DNA of 64,000 nt, from assembly GCA_035582835.1 (NCBI GenBank), contig JAYKAV010003094.1, positions 441,616-505,615 on the forward strand, in the 5' to 3' direction. The translations under genes were made by a program, and so were the position numbers. Shown here piece after piece: positions 49,001 to 62,309 of this stretch (positions are counted from its first letter, which is position 1; the number at the start of each line of letters is the position of its first letter). The notes beneath the pieces are model-generated. The model had not been told where the DNA came from. It saw nothing but the letters and a program-made list of their open reading frames with translations, and ran no database searches. Source of the stretch: Phoebastria nigripes. Its lineage: Eukaryota > Chordata > Aves > Procellariiformes > Diomedeidae.

Positions 49001-52000
49001 AATTAATGTAATGATGTATTTAAAAGCAGACACGGGATGCTGGAAATCAATGTCCTCTTTTTTTTTTTTTTTTAGTGCTTGACATTTTGATTAAAAATAG
49101 ATGTGATACAAGTTTAAAATGGTACACTTCAGAGTAGAAGTTGGCTGATCATTCCCAAATTAATTCTAAAGGGGGAATAGGCACCTATGTGCTGTATTTT
49201 AAGTGGGACCCTGAAGGGATTGATGATAAACTGTTTGTTTAACATTTTTTTCAGGGATCTGGAGCAAAATATAGAATCAATGGTTATAATGAAACACTCA
49301 GAGAATGCAGTGCATCATTTAGCTAAAAAGAAGACATTCTGAGACAGTCACATTCTGAAGTATGATACGATAAACAAAAATTTGACACTACAAAGCTATT
49401 TCATCTAGTCAATAAAACATAGTAGACCCAAGTGCTGAAAGTTGAAAATGTTTTTCAGACCAATATTTGACTAGGTAGAACTGTAATGGTGCAGATAGTC
49501 TTGTGTTGGAACAACTTCCTAGTGGATATTGTGCTGGTTCTCTGACCTTGCAGTGATGCAACCCGCATGGATGAGTATGCATAAATGGGATTACACAACA
49601 GGAAAATCTGATGCTTTTCAAATCTTTAAAAAGTTGAGGCTCATCAACATTTTATTAGCTTGCTGTGCATATATGCTGTAGAGCTGATGAGTTGAAAATC
49701 TAGTTGACATGACTAGTATACTGGAATCCTATCTTTCAGGATTTTGTCAGAGCCATGACTTTATTTTCTGTTACCATGTCTATTCTGGCATAAAATACTT
49801 GCAAAGAAAAGGACTACTTTTCTTACACTCTCTTCCCCCCTCCGCTCCTTATAAGGCTCTTTTTATTTCTAAATGTAACACTCTCTTACACCTATATCCT
49901 AAATCTGAAAACTTTGAGGAATGAAAAGGGAAGTTGTAGGAGTCTTTGGCATTTGGAGTATTATTCCCATTTTATTCACTTTTCAAGCTATTCATTGCAG
50001 TTAATAACTTTCAAAGACCAAAGAATTAAAGTGCCTATGAATGTAAATTTTCAAGTAACTCCTAGCAGCAGTTACAATGCTTGCTGAATTCTGAATACAT
50101 TGTGCCCAAATAGTTTAACAACTTTGATATACAAAGGACCCTGTGGTTAATCTAGTCTATTTTATAGGCTATCTAGGTTAAGTTCCTGGCACAATTTATG
50201 TTAGATAGTTTGGTGAGTCCTCTTTTTTTTTTTTTTTTCTTTCCTTCTGTACTGCATTGAGCAGGAATTCCAGAGTTTATTGTAACTGCTGAGGGAAAAA
50301 TGCATATGTTTTCAGAAATGCCTTTATGGGTATTTTTCCGGTGTTTTGTTTGAGATTTTGGGCTTATGAAAAGAATTCCTTTCAGAGAAAGAACTGAATA
50401 TTTACCACAATAAGGATTAGCATTTTCAGACTATGGAACGAATTTTCAGTTTACTTTGCTAATTTCCCATACAACATCATCTTGATACATCAGAACTAAT
50501 GGATGTCTAATGCCCAATTGACATTATTGACTTAAGGCCCTCTACTGCTTATAGGAAAGAGAGAAAAGACAGAAAATTCATTGTTATTCTATAGCACATA
50601 TGCTTTATTGTTTCAGTTATATGATATGAATGACGGAAACACCTCATTGCAAGGAATCAAAGACTTTGTTTTATGATAAACCATTATGATGAACAGATGG
50701 GTTATAAAAGGGAGGTGAACAAGGGTGTTTTAGACTCATTTTAAAGCATGCAGATTGGTTCTGATCTAAGACACTAATTTTGCTCTTAGACAATCCCCTT
50801 GTCTTCACTTAATGCTAATTTGCCACAGCATTTTTGAGTCTGGACCCCTAACAGTTCTCATAGCAATTCAGTCCATTAAACTCTAAGTTACTTCTGATTT
50901 ATAAATAGATAGAAGTAGGGAAGAGAGAGACTAAGTCTTCTACTTCTCTAACCACATTTCCAATAGGTGCATGAATGCACTTACCTAAATAGTTTTGTCT
51001 TTTTGAGTGCCACGTAATGAAAAAGTTACATTCTCATTCTGTAAAATGCTGTTAAATAGATTACAGCTATATCATGTAGCTAGTCAGATTGTGCATGCTT
51101 GATGGAACTCAGACTTGGGAAAATCAAAATCCTGCAAGACGAGGTTATTACTCCATCATTATAGTCATATCACTGTAGAAGCAGCTATCAGCATTTAATT
51201 AGTGATAGCAAGGCTATTATGAGTCCTGCTACTCAAGGAAGTGATTTTTATTCTTTTCAATCTTTGGATAGGAACAATCTATTCTCTTACACTTGCTTTA
51301 AATCAGTTTCAGTCTCCATTAGAGAGACTAGGAATTAGTAGGAGAAAAAATTGACAGGAAAGGTATATGGCAGATAAACCTGCAGCTGAAACAAATGTGT
51401 AACCCAGAAACTGTAGAGAATAAATGGGATGTCTTCAGCCCAAGTTATTCAAGGTTGTTTGTCATTGTTGTTGGTTTTTTTTCTTTTTTTTCCTTCACAG
51501 TTTGCCTGATATTAGTTACCTGGAAAGCAAACACTGAGTGAGATACAGTTAAAGAATATGTGCTGTGCTGGGCATCAAGCAGATTATTTTGAAGAAATCT
51601 GAATCTAAGATCTGAGCTTCTCTCAGAGTTTTGGGGATGTTACCATAGCTAGGAAGATATCTAGACTAGGAATGCAAGCTATAAGTTATGTAGGTGAGTT
51701 GCATGAGATGAAGAAGAGTGTTCTGTATATATGGCTGAAAATCTGAAAACTCAAGAGGTAAAACCTGTGGGGCTTTAAGGCATAAGCTGTTCAGTGTGCA
51801 AGCCTCTGCAGCACCGTTGTCTCTGGGCAATCCCAGCCATCTGTGTTTTGTCTTTTAATAGCTTTGCAATAACAGCATAGTGTTAGCCAAAACAGTACTG
51901 CAAATTTGTTCTGCAAATGTTCAGTAGCCATTGAAAAGAGACTCCATGGGAATTCAAAATGTTTCAAAGATATTCCTCAAATGTGAATTGTCCCTTGTTT

Positions 52001-54200
52001 CATCTGTTACCCGTTATCTCTCTCCCCATTGCACAAGCATTATACCACCATAGAATACCACTGCAAGAAAGTTTGGAGATCCCTAGAAGTGTTGCTTTTG
52101 TAATGATGCCTCTCTTGTTTCTCCAGAAGGACCATTTTTGTCACCAATTTCCCCAGCTGTAGTGAGGAAGGGTCTTGAGACCTATCTTGTTCTGAGACCC
52201 AAGAGGACACAGTGTTTTTCTATTCATCGTAAGGGCTCTGCAGCATTGTGTGAGTGTTACCTAGATGGTGTTTTAAAAACCTTACCTCTTACTGTCTGGA
52301 TTGGTGGCAATGTTCTTCACCAAAAGCTAATACAGAAAAATTATACCACATAAAAAATGAGGTGTAAATTTCTGTTGGAGGAATTAACCTCGATATCTGA
52401 CAGGTATGCTAAACTGGGGAAGGGTATAGATAAACAGAATTAATATCTGTGCAATTTTACAACTGAAAAGGCAGTGAAAAAATCAGATTTAGAAACAGAT
52501 AAACACATATCTAATTGATACTGTGGAAGTAAATTGGTGATTATATCAACTACAGTTAAATTAAATATCCAGGCCAATGAAACATCTATAGAAAGCAATT
52601 TTTCCACTTGGTGGAAGGTTGCCTTCCTTTTCTTTGTGATCCACATATTACAATGTCTCAACAACCTGAATTTATACATTAAAGTTAATATTCATAATTT
52701 CCTTAAGGTCATATGGATAATAGATGTACTAATTCTCTTAGAACGGCATAAATAATGCAATGTACTTTGGGGACTTTTTGCTCTATTTTTTTTTTTTAGC
52801 ATATTGTCTTGGACTACTACATGCCCAAGTAAATAGTTGATTCATGTGTAGTTTGGTTCAGGAGGCTGGAATGAGGCCTAGTAATTCTGTCTTTAAAAGA
52901 GTTAGACAGAGGGTTATTCTGACTTTGAAGCAAGAGTTATGTGTCCATTATACATAACACTGGTGAAGAATAGGATAGCTGTCAGTCTGGATCTGTCAAT
53001 CCAGAGACATTTCTACAGAGCTCTTCATGTTAGTGTGTGACCTCTGTTGACTTCCCTTTCTCATTTCTGCTTGATGTCAGTGGGAAGGAGTGAAAGGATG
53101 TTTATTCATTTCTCACAGCAATGCTCCCAAACACAGGTCTTCAGGGTCACATTTCATTTTAAGGTAACAATTGACAAAGCTTCAGCAGTTATCTCTCAGT
53201 GTATTTTCAAGCTGTTACACTGCATTTAATGACATTTTTCCCTTCATGGTGGAAGTATAACAGAAAATGTGACTATCATACTCTAAGATATTACTGAAAG
53301 GAAATAGTTAGCAGGGCAATGACAGGACTGTGGGACATGGTCATCGACCCTGGCAGTCCTTTCAGAAGATGACCAAATAGGGGAAAAAGTGTTGATGGAA
53401 CCAAAACTTCATCTGTAATTTTTTTTTTGTTACAGGTTAAGCCTGTGGGTTTTCACATATGATCTGCTATTCCTTTTAATGTCAACTTTAAGAAAAACAA
53501 TTGTGGGAGGACATCAAGTTTCCATCCTGTCTTAGTTAGCCAAATGTCTTGGTTTTGACTCTGTTGCAATTCATAGAACTGCTGGATTTGCTGTTGCTTT
53601 TTTCTGTAACAGGTAGAAAAAAAGATGTAGTATTAAGCTATTAGTAGTAGAGTTGCTCCCAAATATGGCAAATCATTATAATTTAAGAATTGAAATAATT
53701 CTTATATAACATATTTGAAATGTTTATTTTTTTGTTTGATACTTAGTAAGAAAACCAAACAGAAATATTTGTCTTGAAAATATTTCTTTGTGTTGTGTTT
53801 GTTTGTTGTTTTTTTTTTTCCCCAACTGCCCCGTTCCCTTCCCCACTTCTTCCGGGTGGACATGTGTGTGAATTTAGGCGTTACTTGAATGTGGGAGATT
53901 GGGAGATCTTTGGATTGCTTGTTCCAGTTTTGTTTGTTTGACAGGACTCTGTCAGAACATCACTTCCTTAAAGTGTGTACACCAAATAGCTTTATAAATT
54001 TAAAGATATAATTTATTGGGACAAAAGCTAAAATATGGGTGCTTTTGAAACAGAAATTCAGATCTCTTGGGTGTTAAATGTTAAAGTGATGGATCCTTTT
54101 CTCCTCTTCACTTCCTAGTTCAACATCTTTCACTGGCATTCTTGGTTGCAGTAAGCAATGTAGTCTTTGCTGGGTTCGCTGGGCAAAGTTTGTGTGTTTT
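46020..54200. other. No gene seen
   Basis: Long AT-rich stretch with homopolymer runs (for example T runs near 49059-49075 and 50224-50239). Short open frames show no domains. A mixed-composition frame at 52138-52353 has no recognisable product. Confidence 0.5.
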
Positions 54201-54232
54201 TGGTGTGTGGTGTGTTCCATTTTTTTTTAATC

Positions 54233-54258
54233 TTTTTTTTTTTTTTTTTTTTTTTTTT
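54233..54258. repeat. Poly(T) run of 26
   Basis: An uninterrupted T tract. On the minus strand it is poly(A) that follows CAATAAA directly, so it could be the tail of a retrocopy whose body lies at 54259-54520. Confidence 0.7.
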
Positions 54259-54499
54259 ATTGATACCGTCCCCAGTCACCTCTAAGGTCTTTCCGAGAGT
54301 ATGCTCCTTTCTCCTTTTCAGGGTCTCCCATTGCACACCCCTGGAGGTTACCTGCCTGCCTTCTGTAAGCTTTTGCCAAATGAAGGTGAGGAGTTGCTCT
54401 CCAAAACAATCTTTTTGCCCTCCAAAAGCCTGCCTTTGTCCCCATTAGCAGCAGCAAACACAAGGCAAATAGACAGCCCTTCCTCTGCAGCTCAGCCAT
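54257..54499 (-). other. Signal-peptide-like ORF, unrecognised
   Basis: The minus-strand frame from the ATG at 54499 begins MAELQRKGCLFALCLLLL followed by MGTKAG, the layout of a cleavable signal peptide: a basic n-region, a hydrophobic core, then small residues. The start context is GAGCATGG, with A at -3 and G at +4. The rest is Arg/Trp-rich and contains an imperfect repeat FWRAKRLFWRA. A donor-like CAG|GTAACC lies near 54347, after about 50 codons. The frame runs into CAATAAA and a poly(A) tract. It could be a first exon, a retrocopy or chance; I do not recognise the product. Confidence 0.25.
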
Positions 54500-54519
54500 G
54501 CTCACAAAGTACAGCTTAC

Positions 54520-57500
54520 AGATAGTAAGTGGTGAACAAATAAATGAAGCAGGTGCTATCCATCACAGTTCATGATGGTGTCTTAAACACGACAGAAGCC
54601 TCAGGAATAGGATGTCATTTGGCCCAATAGGATATTATTGGGAATGAACAGATGCTTAGAAACAGCAGAACTCTGGATGTTGAGCATGTAGCAAGAGGCC
54701 TGCTTTGCTGGATACCAACGCTCAAGAACCAAGCCAGGCTGGACAGCTAGCCAAGAAGTTTGCTACTAAAATTATACTGCTTCGAACATTTCACAAAATA
54801 CTGCATTAGAAAGAGNCTTTTCAGAGACCAGATTATAGCTTGTTTTGACAACTGTTCAGTAAAGATAGCTGCAGGCACTGTGCTAGTCAGTCAAGGAAAT
54901 TGGGACTGTGTTTTGGAAAAAAAAAAAAACAAAAAACAAAAACAAAACAAAAAGGAAGCAGATATTGGACTGTCCATACAAATGTGAAGCACAAAAAATA
55001 CCCTGAAGATACTCTCGTAACTCACTCACACAAACACTTTAAATAAGGGAGAATAAAGGAGGAGGTAGTTTCTCTAGGCTTGGTTTATAACTAGTCTCGT
55101 TGCATATGTGTAAAAAATAAAACACGTAAACGTAAAATAAAAGAACGTGGTAAAAAGTAGAACTAGTGAAATAACTAATTAAAAAAAAGAAATCTAAATA
55201 GAGCTTTGCAAAGTTTGTCAAAACATTTAAACAGTTATAAAAGTCTTGCATATATCTGTATGTTAGGTTCGCTCCAGAAGTCATTTTCATACAGTAAATT
55301 CTAGTGGACGTGCTATGAGATGCTCAGTTTTTCCAGTTGAAGATCCAATTCCTCAGCAGCCCTACATCTTCAGGTGGTCTTTATGGAATGGTATGTGGAT
55401 TTGAACATGTCGTCCTTTTATTATGTCCCAAAAACGTTTTAGCTTACTAATCAGTTTCAAACACTCTCTTCTTTCCATTCTTCTCCCTTCTCTTCAACTC
55501 TCTCTGTCTGAAGCTCTTAAGTTATAATTTAGTTAGGAAGCTATTTCAGTCTTTCTTTTACTGTAGCATTGCTTATCCTCCCCTGCTCAGAGTCCATTTG
55601 GAAAGATGAGGTATGACTTTTGTCTAATTAGAAAAAAGTAGTCAGCTAAAAAGTATTCAGCTAATGACTCTGATGCTTTGATAGGGCCTGAGCAGAGTTT
55701 GTCCTTTTTCAGAGAAAAATGACCTTCCCCTGACCCAACACAGTGTTCAAATCTCTGAATGAAATAATTTTCTACATTATCTATTCAATTTTTAATGCAG
55801 ACCTAAAACTTGTTAATGATAAATAACACAATATGCAAATTTAACACTCTACAATGGGTAGCTTAGTATGTTACTTTTGTTTTTAAATCTTGGATAGTCT
55901 TTTTGCTTCTTAATTATCTATGTATAAGAATAATAGTTTTGTATGGTACTCAGAGATAAGATTTAAATTCATTAACATGTAACCAAGGATATTACAGAAG
56001 AAACTCAGCAGTGGTAGGGTCCCAATACTTTGCATGTCAACAATTTCTTTCCTCTATAAATTTATACCCAATTATAAGAGTGTGCAGTTCTTTCAGGTCT
56101 CTGTGTAAGGCTGTTCTCTTGCGACTTCAGGTTCTGAGATGATTTCACATATACCTTTGGGGTAAAGTTTAATATGTTTACTTTTTCAAAAAGAAGAGTG
56201 TTCCAAAGTTGTATAACAGAGGTCAGAATTACAGGTCACTCAAGACATAATTTTGTACTCCAGAACTCTGTCTGTTATTACTGGTGTGTATCCATGCTAT
56301 TGAGTAGACTTATTAACATAATAGAAAAGATAGAAGTGGGATTTATACGTACTGTCTTGCCTGTCCTCTGTTTTTTACACATTCTAAGGGTGTATGACAA
56401 AATTTAAGACACATACAAGCTGGTCCATGAGAACAAAGGATGTTTAAAGAGGTATTTTGCTGAGGTTATTGCCCTGTGAGAAGGGTGCCTCAATTTACTG
56501 TTCAAGTGCCTCCATTTGTCGGGGGCGGGGGGGGCAGAATTATTTTGAGTTTTTCTTGTACAAATATCAAAGTGAAGCTTTAAGTGAGAGAAGATGATGA
56601 AGAGGTAAAACCTTGAACATTACACTTTAGTGTTTGTTAATACAACGAAGTACATTACTTTTATGCTCAACTCTAGCAGACAAAGAAAGCTTGGATCCTA
56701 TTCTGTTGCACGTTAGGTTGCTGTCATTGCTGGTCCTGTTTAGTGGTTCATTCTCCTTTTCCAATCTGAAGAAAAATCTTATTCTTTCTGTGCAACTTAA
56801 GTATTTTTGTGCTACTAGTACACATGATATAATACAAAATGACAGCAAGGAGTACCTTGGACTTTGACTACATTTACTGAATGCTTCACTCACATGTTCT
56901 CACTCTCATCTCTGAAGTAGAGATTATTCTGTATACTATAGGACTGCAAAGTGAGTGGTAGTACAGTGAGTTTCAATTCCATCTTTAGCATTTAAGCTAG
57001 TAGGTTGGTAGCTTACTTAAAGTCAGATTTCATAGAATTATTATTTTATTAAATGTACTAATCCTAAATATTCATAACATTCCCATGGAGAGTATAATCA
57101 AAATATATCAGAAGTTCTCTTTGACTTAATAGCAGGTAGCTCATTAGATTCCAGTCAAGGGTGTGATGTTTTATACAGTCTGGCAAGGAATTTTGAAGGA
57201 ATTCCATCCATATCAGGCAGTACTTAGGTGAATTTGAATGACCAATTTCCTATATGGAATTGTTAAAACTAGCACACTTTTTAAAGAAGTTCATATAATC
57301 TACTTTGTGCAGTCTCAGAAGGATGTGTACACTCTCAAAAGGGTGAAAATCCCACCACTGAGTGGACAGAATGTACCAACTGCTAGTCATCCAAAGTTAC
57401 ACACCTCTAATTATTTCATTTAAATAAGGTTTGAATAACTCTTCAGTCCTGGTGTTTTTCCAGCTATGTCTGACCTAAGCATTTCTTCTTATTGCTGAAA

Positions 57501-59700
57501 AAGTTTCTGTGGTCCAGAGATGTATTTCATGCTCTTCCCATATCCCAGAAAAGCTTAAATAGACTTCTTAGTACATGGTAATTATTCTCCATCATTATAG
57601 TTAGCACAATCAATGAAATATATGTATCATCATATATTGCAAGGATACCATTCAAGGTTTAGAAACCTCTTCTGTTTTACAGTGGATAGTTTCTAAGTTA
57701 TGTGTATGTGTGTTGGTCAGTTTATCTTTATTTGCTTAATCATTGACATTTGCCATTGCACTGAACATAGCAGTGGCACTATTACTACTTCACGAAGTTT
57801 GTAGTGTAATTAGTGACAAACAGTAGTGTTGGCAATCTAGCTGCTGGTGGTCACAGATATCTCAGAATGCAGCATTTTAAATATAATAATGTAATGATGT
57901 ATTATAAGGATGTAGCAATAAGATGATTTGTTTCTGAAAGTTGTCATGTATCAAGTAGTCGTTGATCATCTATTCAGGTGGAGCATAACAACTCTGACCT
58001 AGAGTACATAGTTTTTCAAGTTTAGCAATGCGCTTTCCCAGCATTTTTTAAAAATGCCTGCATTTTATGACCATCTGTCAGTATTTTAGAGTAGTTGCAG
58101 TAGTAAATTTTATTTTTGAAAATAGGACAAAATCAAAGAAGGGGGAAAAGATTTAAAGTGGTCACCTTGCACAGCAGAGAGAGAAATGAATTCCAGAAAT
58201 ACTAATTGACATGCTAGAAAGTGGAACATCAAGAAATGAAAAAGCTATGAAGTGAGATGAGATTTTTGGGGGATGACATTGATAAGATGAAAAGAGGTAC
58301 TGGCAATGGTGAAGTTGGATTGGGTCCTGAAATTGTGATACTAGCAAGATACAGTAGAAAGCTTGGGTCCAGTAAATGATGTTGTCCAGCTAATGAACCT
58401 GATATATAACTGAAATTCTGGAATTCTGTTAGGCTGGAAGAAACTGGGGACAATAACACGATGGAAATAGCATTAGGAAGAAGGTGATTTTTTTTTTTTT
58501 TTTTTAAACAGTGTAAAGAAAGGCATTATGTGTTTCAATAACTAAAGCTAAAATGATAATTTTTGTTCAGAACAGGGATCTCCATAAAGGGACGGTATAT
58601 ATACAGTTATAATGATATAAGCAGGCTGGTATACTTCCCCCATTAAGAAAGACTGACCCTGTTTCTCTGTCTTTACAGCTTAAATGTGTACTTAAATAAA
58701 TGTGTAAAACATTGGGGCTGCAGTGAAAACATGGTGGCTGCTTATGTATAATGAACAAAGAGGAAGGAAATTTATATATCTATAAATAACAATGTAGAAC
58801 AGTCTCTTAATAGCAAAACTGTATGGACTTGTTTTTTAAATGAACTTCATAAAACCACCTAGAATGGGTGTGTGAGAATTTTGTAGCATTTCTATAGTTT
58901 TATAACTAATCCATGGGCTTATTTCTGAGAGGTAAATGTGTTCAGCATTGCTCACAATAGCTATGTTTCTTTCTTTTAAGTACCGTGCAGTGAGGTTTTC
59001 TTGCTTACATATCAAAAGAAACCATTTGTCTTGTGTTCTCTTACCAGTTTGTTTATGGGAAGACTCCAGAGGAAGAGCTTTTTCTGTTTAAAAAAGTCAT
59101 ATAATAAAAATGCAGTTAGTGTACTGTCTGTTAGAGAAAACAAGTTCTTGTGAAGTATACTGGCCCTTAATGATGTGTTTCTGTTGTCATGGAAATGGGA
59201 ATTTTTTTTTCAAGTAGGTTTATTTGTTCTACTTTTGCTTTTTATAGTCCTCCCTTCGTAAGTTTAGTTTTGTACTGGCAGTATTGTGCTTCATGAAAGA
59301 ACAGCCATATTTCCCTTATCGTCCTTTTACTTCTCTTTTATGTCCATTAGAATTTGATGGCTAAAAGACTGAGGAAGAAACAAATATTGGCAGATATGAA
59401 GATACCAGGCATGTACTTCACCAAATAGAAACAGCGTCAGTCTGGCAGGAAAAAGAAGGCATTGTTGTAATGAAGCATGTATTAAAAAAATTAAAAATTG
59501 CATTGGACCAAATAATAGATATTGTTAGTACCTCCCTTTTCATACACATGTAAATTGCAGAGTTAAGTTACTGACGGAGGCCATGAAAACAGTCCAATTC
59601 TTATTGTGTCTGTTCTCTGTCATTGACTGAGCAGGAGATTTGCTGCTAAAAAAGGTTTTGTGCTTAAAGACAGTTTCAAGTCGTTTACAGTTCTTTCATA
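54520..59700. other. No gene seen
   Basis: AT-rich sequence with an A-rich tract at 54919-54952, a G-rich run at 56520-56534 and a poly(T) run near 58489-58506. No supported gene or repeat family. Confidence 0.5.
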
Positions 59701-59711
59701 CTTGGTTTTTC

Positions 59712-60270
59712 TGGATCTTGGTAAGAAAAATGACTCAAGCATATATGTGGTTAAATGCTATTTACTGAATAATTAGAAAGTGAAAGTTATGAGTTAATCC
59801 TATGTCACTTCTGATGCCGGGAACCCCTGATGTGTGTCAGTGTCAGACAGACCTCTTCAAGGTGTCCATGACACACTGCACAGAATTCCCATCCATGGTG
59901 AGGTTCAACATACCTCACCACCTGCCGTGCTTTTATAGTCTTCTTCCTCACCGTTAAATTTATCAGTTAAAGATGGTCTTTTTCCTCACAGTAAAACCAT
60001 TAATTTGTCATCTAAAGAGTGTGAAATGTCCGTGAAGGACAGGTCATACATGTTAGAACATCCTCCTGTAACATCTGTACATCCTCCTGTAATATCTGTA
60101 CGTCCTCCTGTAACACCTGCAAGCTAGCGTGACAGGACATAGCATGGGGTCATTCAGCGGCCATTTAGGCTAACATATGGGTACTAGCTAGGGAGCCTTA
60201 GTTGGGTCAGCATATACCTCAGGATCACTAATTCCTCATTATGTCTTCAGACATGGTTCCCACTGTAACA
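59712..60270 (-). repeat. Candidate solo LTR of a third family
   Basis: On the minus strand the segment runs from TGTTACAGTGGG to AAGATCCA (559 bp), with the 7-bp sequence GAAAAAC immediately on both sides (plus strand GTTTTTC at 59705-59711 and 60271-60277). It contains three tandem 21-bp units (60058-60120), two copies of a TGAGGAARAAGAC motif, and a TATA box GACTATAAAAGC about two-thirds along, as in U3 followed by R-U5. The 7-bp flank is longer than usual for LTR elements and partly homopolymeric, so the right-hand (U5) border is uncertain. Confidence 0.45.
60058..60120. repeat. Three tandem 21-bp units
   Basis: ACATCCTCCTGTAACATCTGT and two variants repeat exactly every 21 bases (60058, 60079, 60100). 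They lie in the presumed U3 of the candidate LTR, where tandem enhancer units are common. Confidence 0.85.
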
Positions 60271-61754
60271 GTTTTTCTGTATGTATGTGTTACAATGAGC
60301 AGTGTAAGCATGTGATATCTGTAAAAATAAGCAAATAAACATTTTTGTGCTGATTCAGAGAGAGAGAAAGCATGATTCAGACTGTGCATAATTTGAGCCT
60401 CTGCTCTGAAGGTATGTGTTACTTGCTTCTGAGAAAAGGAGGGAAAGGTTAAAAGAGATCATACTTTAGAAGCAAACTATAGAATGCCTCTTCTTTCATG
60501 GAAGACACTTCCTATTGCATCTACCATTGTTTTTGCTCTGATAGGATATTTCATCCTGCCTTCCAAAGTTCATATTATAATGAAATATGTATGTAGTGTA
60601 TGACAACTGCAGCTGAATTCCTAAGAGGTAGATCTTGCAAACTTGAAATCTTAAGTTACTATAGCCTGTTTAGAGGATTAAAAACATGGGGAAAAATCTG
60701 CTAGTCATAGCAAATCCCATGTTTATCCATGCCAGCTTCCACCCTTTCCCAAATCTTTATATTAGGTGCATGCTGTGCTTCCAGTATAGTGAATTTCAGG
60801 GGTCTTTATGCCTTCTGTGAGGATTTAATTTGTTTACCTGTCCTGTTCATTTCTTTTTAACAAGTTTCTTATTTTTACACAGTTCCCCATTTGAACTTTA
60901 GTAAAACAGGAGTTGATATTCTTTGTTCTTTTTCTCTGTCTTGTCATAGCCTTTTCTGTGTGTTGCTGTACATTTTGAAATCTAGCATTACAGTGTCTCA
61001 CTGATTGTTTTCCTTCCATACTGATGTACTTAGTTTATCAATGTCTTCACTCAGGGCAAAACTATATTTACATTTGGATATATGTAAATCACTCTTTCTC
61101 TTTAAAAATAAACAAAACACTCAAAGGTATGATATTTTGATCCCTATTATTATTATAGGTATCATAAATAATTGTTTAAGAAATGAATAAAATATCTTGT
61201 TAGTGCAGGGTAATTAAAAAAGGCACACTAGAAAGTTAGTATTTTATTAAACTTGTCCTTTAAAAAATTTATGTAGGTGATTATTTCACACCTGAACATC
61301 TCAGATTACTTCTTTTAGGTACTGTATGATAAGTATACAAAATATTTTTGAAATGGTTAGAAAATAGTTTTTGAAGTAGATATGCATTCTTATGATCTAC
61401 ATTGTTAGCAGATAGATTCAGAAAGACATAAAGAATCTTCATGTTTATAATGCATTGCACAATTAAGGAAAGAGTGTTCAAGTTACTGTGACCCACACCT
61501 GAATTCTTAATGGTAAAACAAAAAATCCAATTTTTTTGTGCTAGTAGGATAAGTGTCATGAGCATAATAACATAAAAAAAACCCTGATTTTGTTCCGCCA
61601 GAATTTTCCATTATAATTGTGCTTTGGACCATAGTTTGAGAGACAGACCAGTAAACTTCTTTAGAATCTCTCATCAGAGTAAGTGTTGGCTTTAAAATTA
61701 TTATATTTATCCAAGGATTAGTGGAAAAAGTATTTTGTGATACTTTCATTTGAT
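60271..61754. other. No gene seen
   Basis: AT-rich sequence without recognisable genes. It ends at the left border of the provirus; the last five bases TTGAT (61750-61754) should be the target duplication repeated beyond the window. Confidence 0.5.
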
Positions 61755-62301
61755 TGTCCTGGTTTTGGCTGGGATAGGGTTAATTTTCTTCCTAGTGCTT
61801 CCCAGTTGTGTTTTGGATTTAGTATGAGAAGAGTGTTGATAACACACTGATGTTTTTAGTTATTGCTAAGTAGTCTACTAGTCAAGGACTTTTCAGCTTC
61901 CCATGCTCTGCCCAGTGCACAAGAAGCTGGGAGGGAGCATAGTCAGAACAGCTAGCCCAACTGGCCAGTTGGGTATTCCATACCATGTAACGTCATGCTC
62001 AGTATATAAATAGGAGGCATGGTCCAGGAAGTAGCGATCGCTGTTTCCGTATCAGTCAGCGGGTGGTGAGCAATTGCATTGTGCATCACTCATTTTGTAT
62101 ATTCTACCATTGTTATTATTATTATTGTTATTGTTACTATTATTATTATTCCCTTCCTTTTCTGTTCTATTAAACTGTCTTTATCTCAATCCATGAATTT
62201 TACTTTTTTTCCCCGATTCTCTCCCCCATCCCACTGAGGGGAGGGGGGAGTGAGCGAGCGGCTGTGTGGTGTTTGACTGCCTGCCTGGTTAAACCACAAC
62301 A
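61755..62301 (+). repeat. 5' LTR of an ERVL-like provirus (copy F)
   Basis: A 547-bp LTR from TGTCCTGGTTTTGG to CCACAACA. TATATAAAT lies near 62002-62010 and ATTAAA at 62169-62174. The CRE is changed to TAACGTCA (61988-61995). A TTATTATTATTG-rich tract (62112-62152) and GCAATTGCATTGTGCATCACT tie it to copies C and D. Unlike those, it is followed by a PBS, leader and Gag-like frame, so it is a 5' LTR. The 3' LTR would lie beyond 64000, and comparing the two would date the insertion. Confidence 0.93.
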
Positions 62302-62309
62302 GTCCTTTT

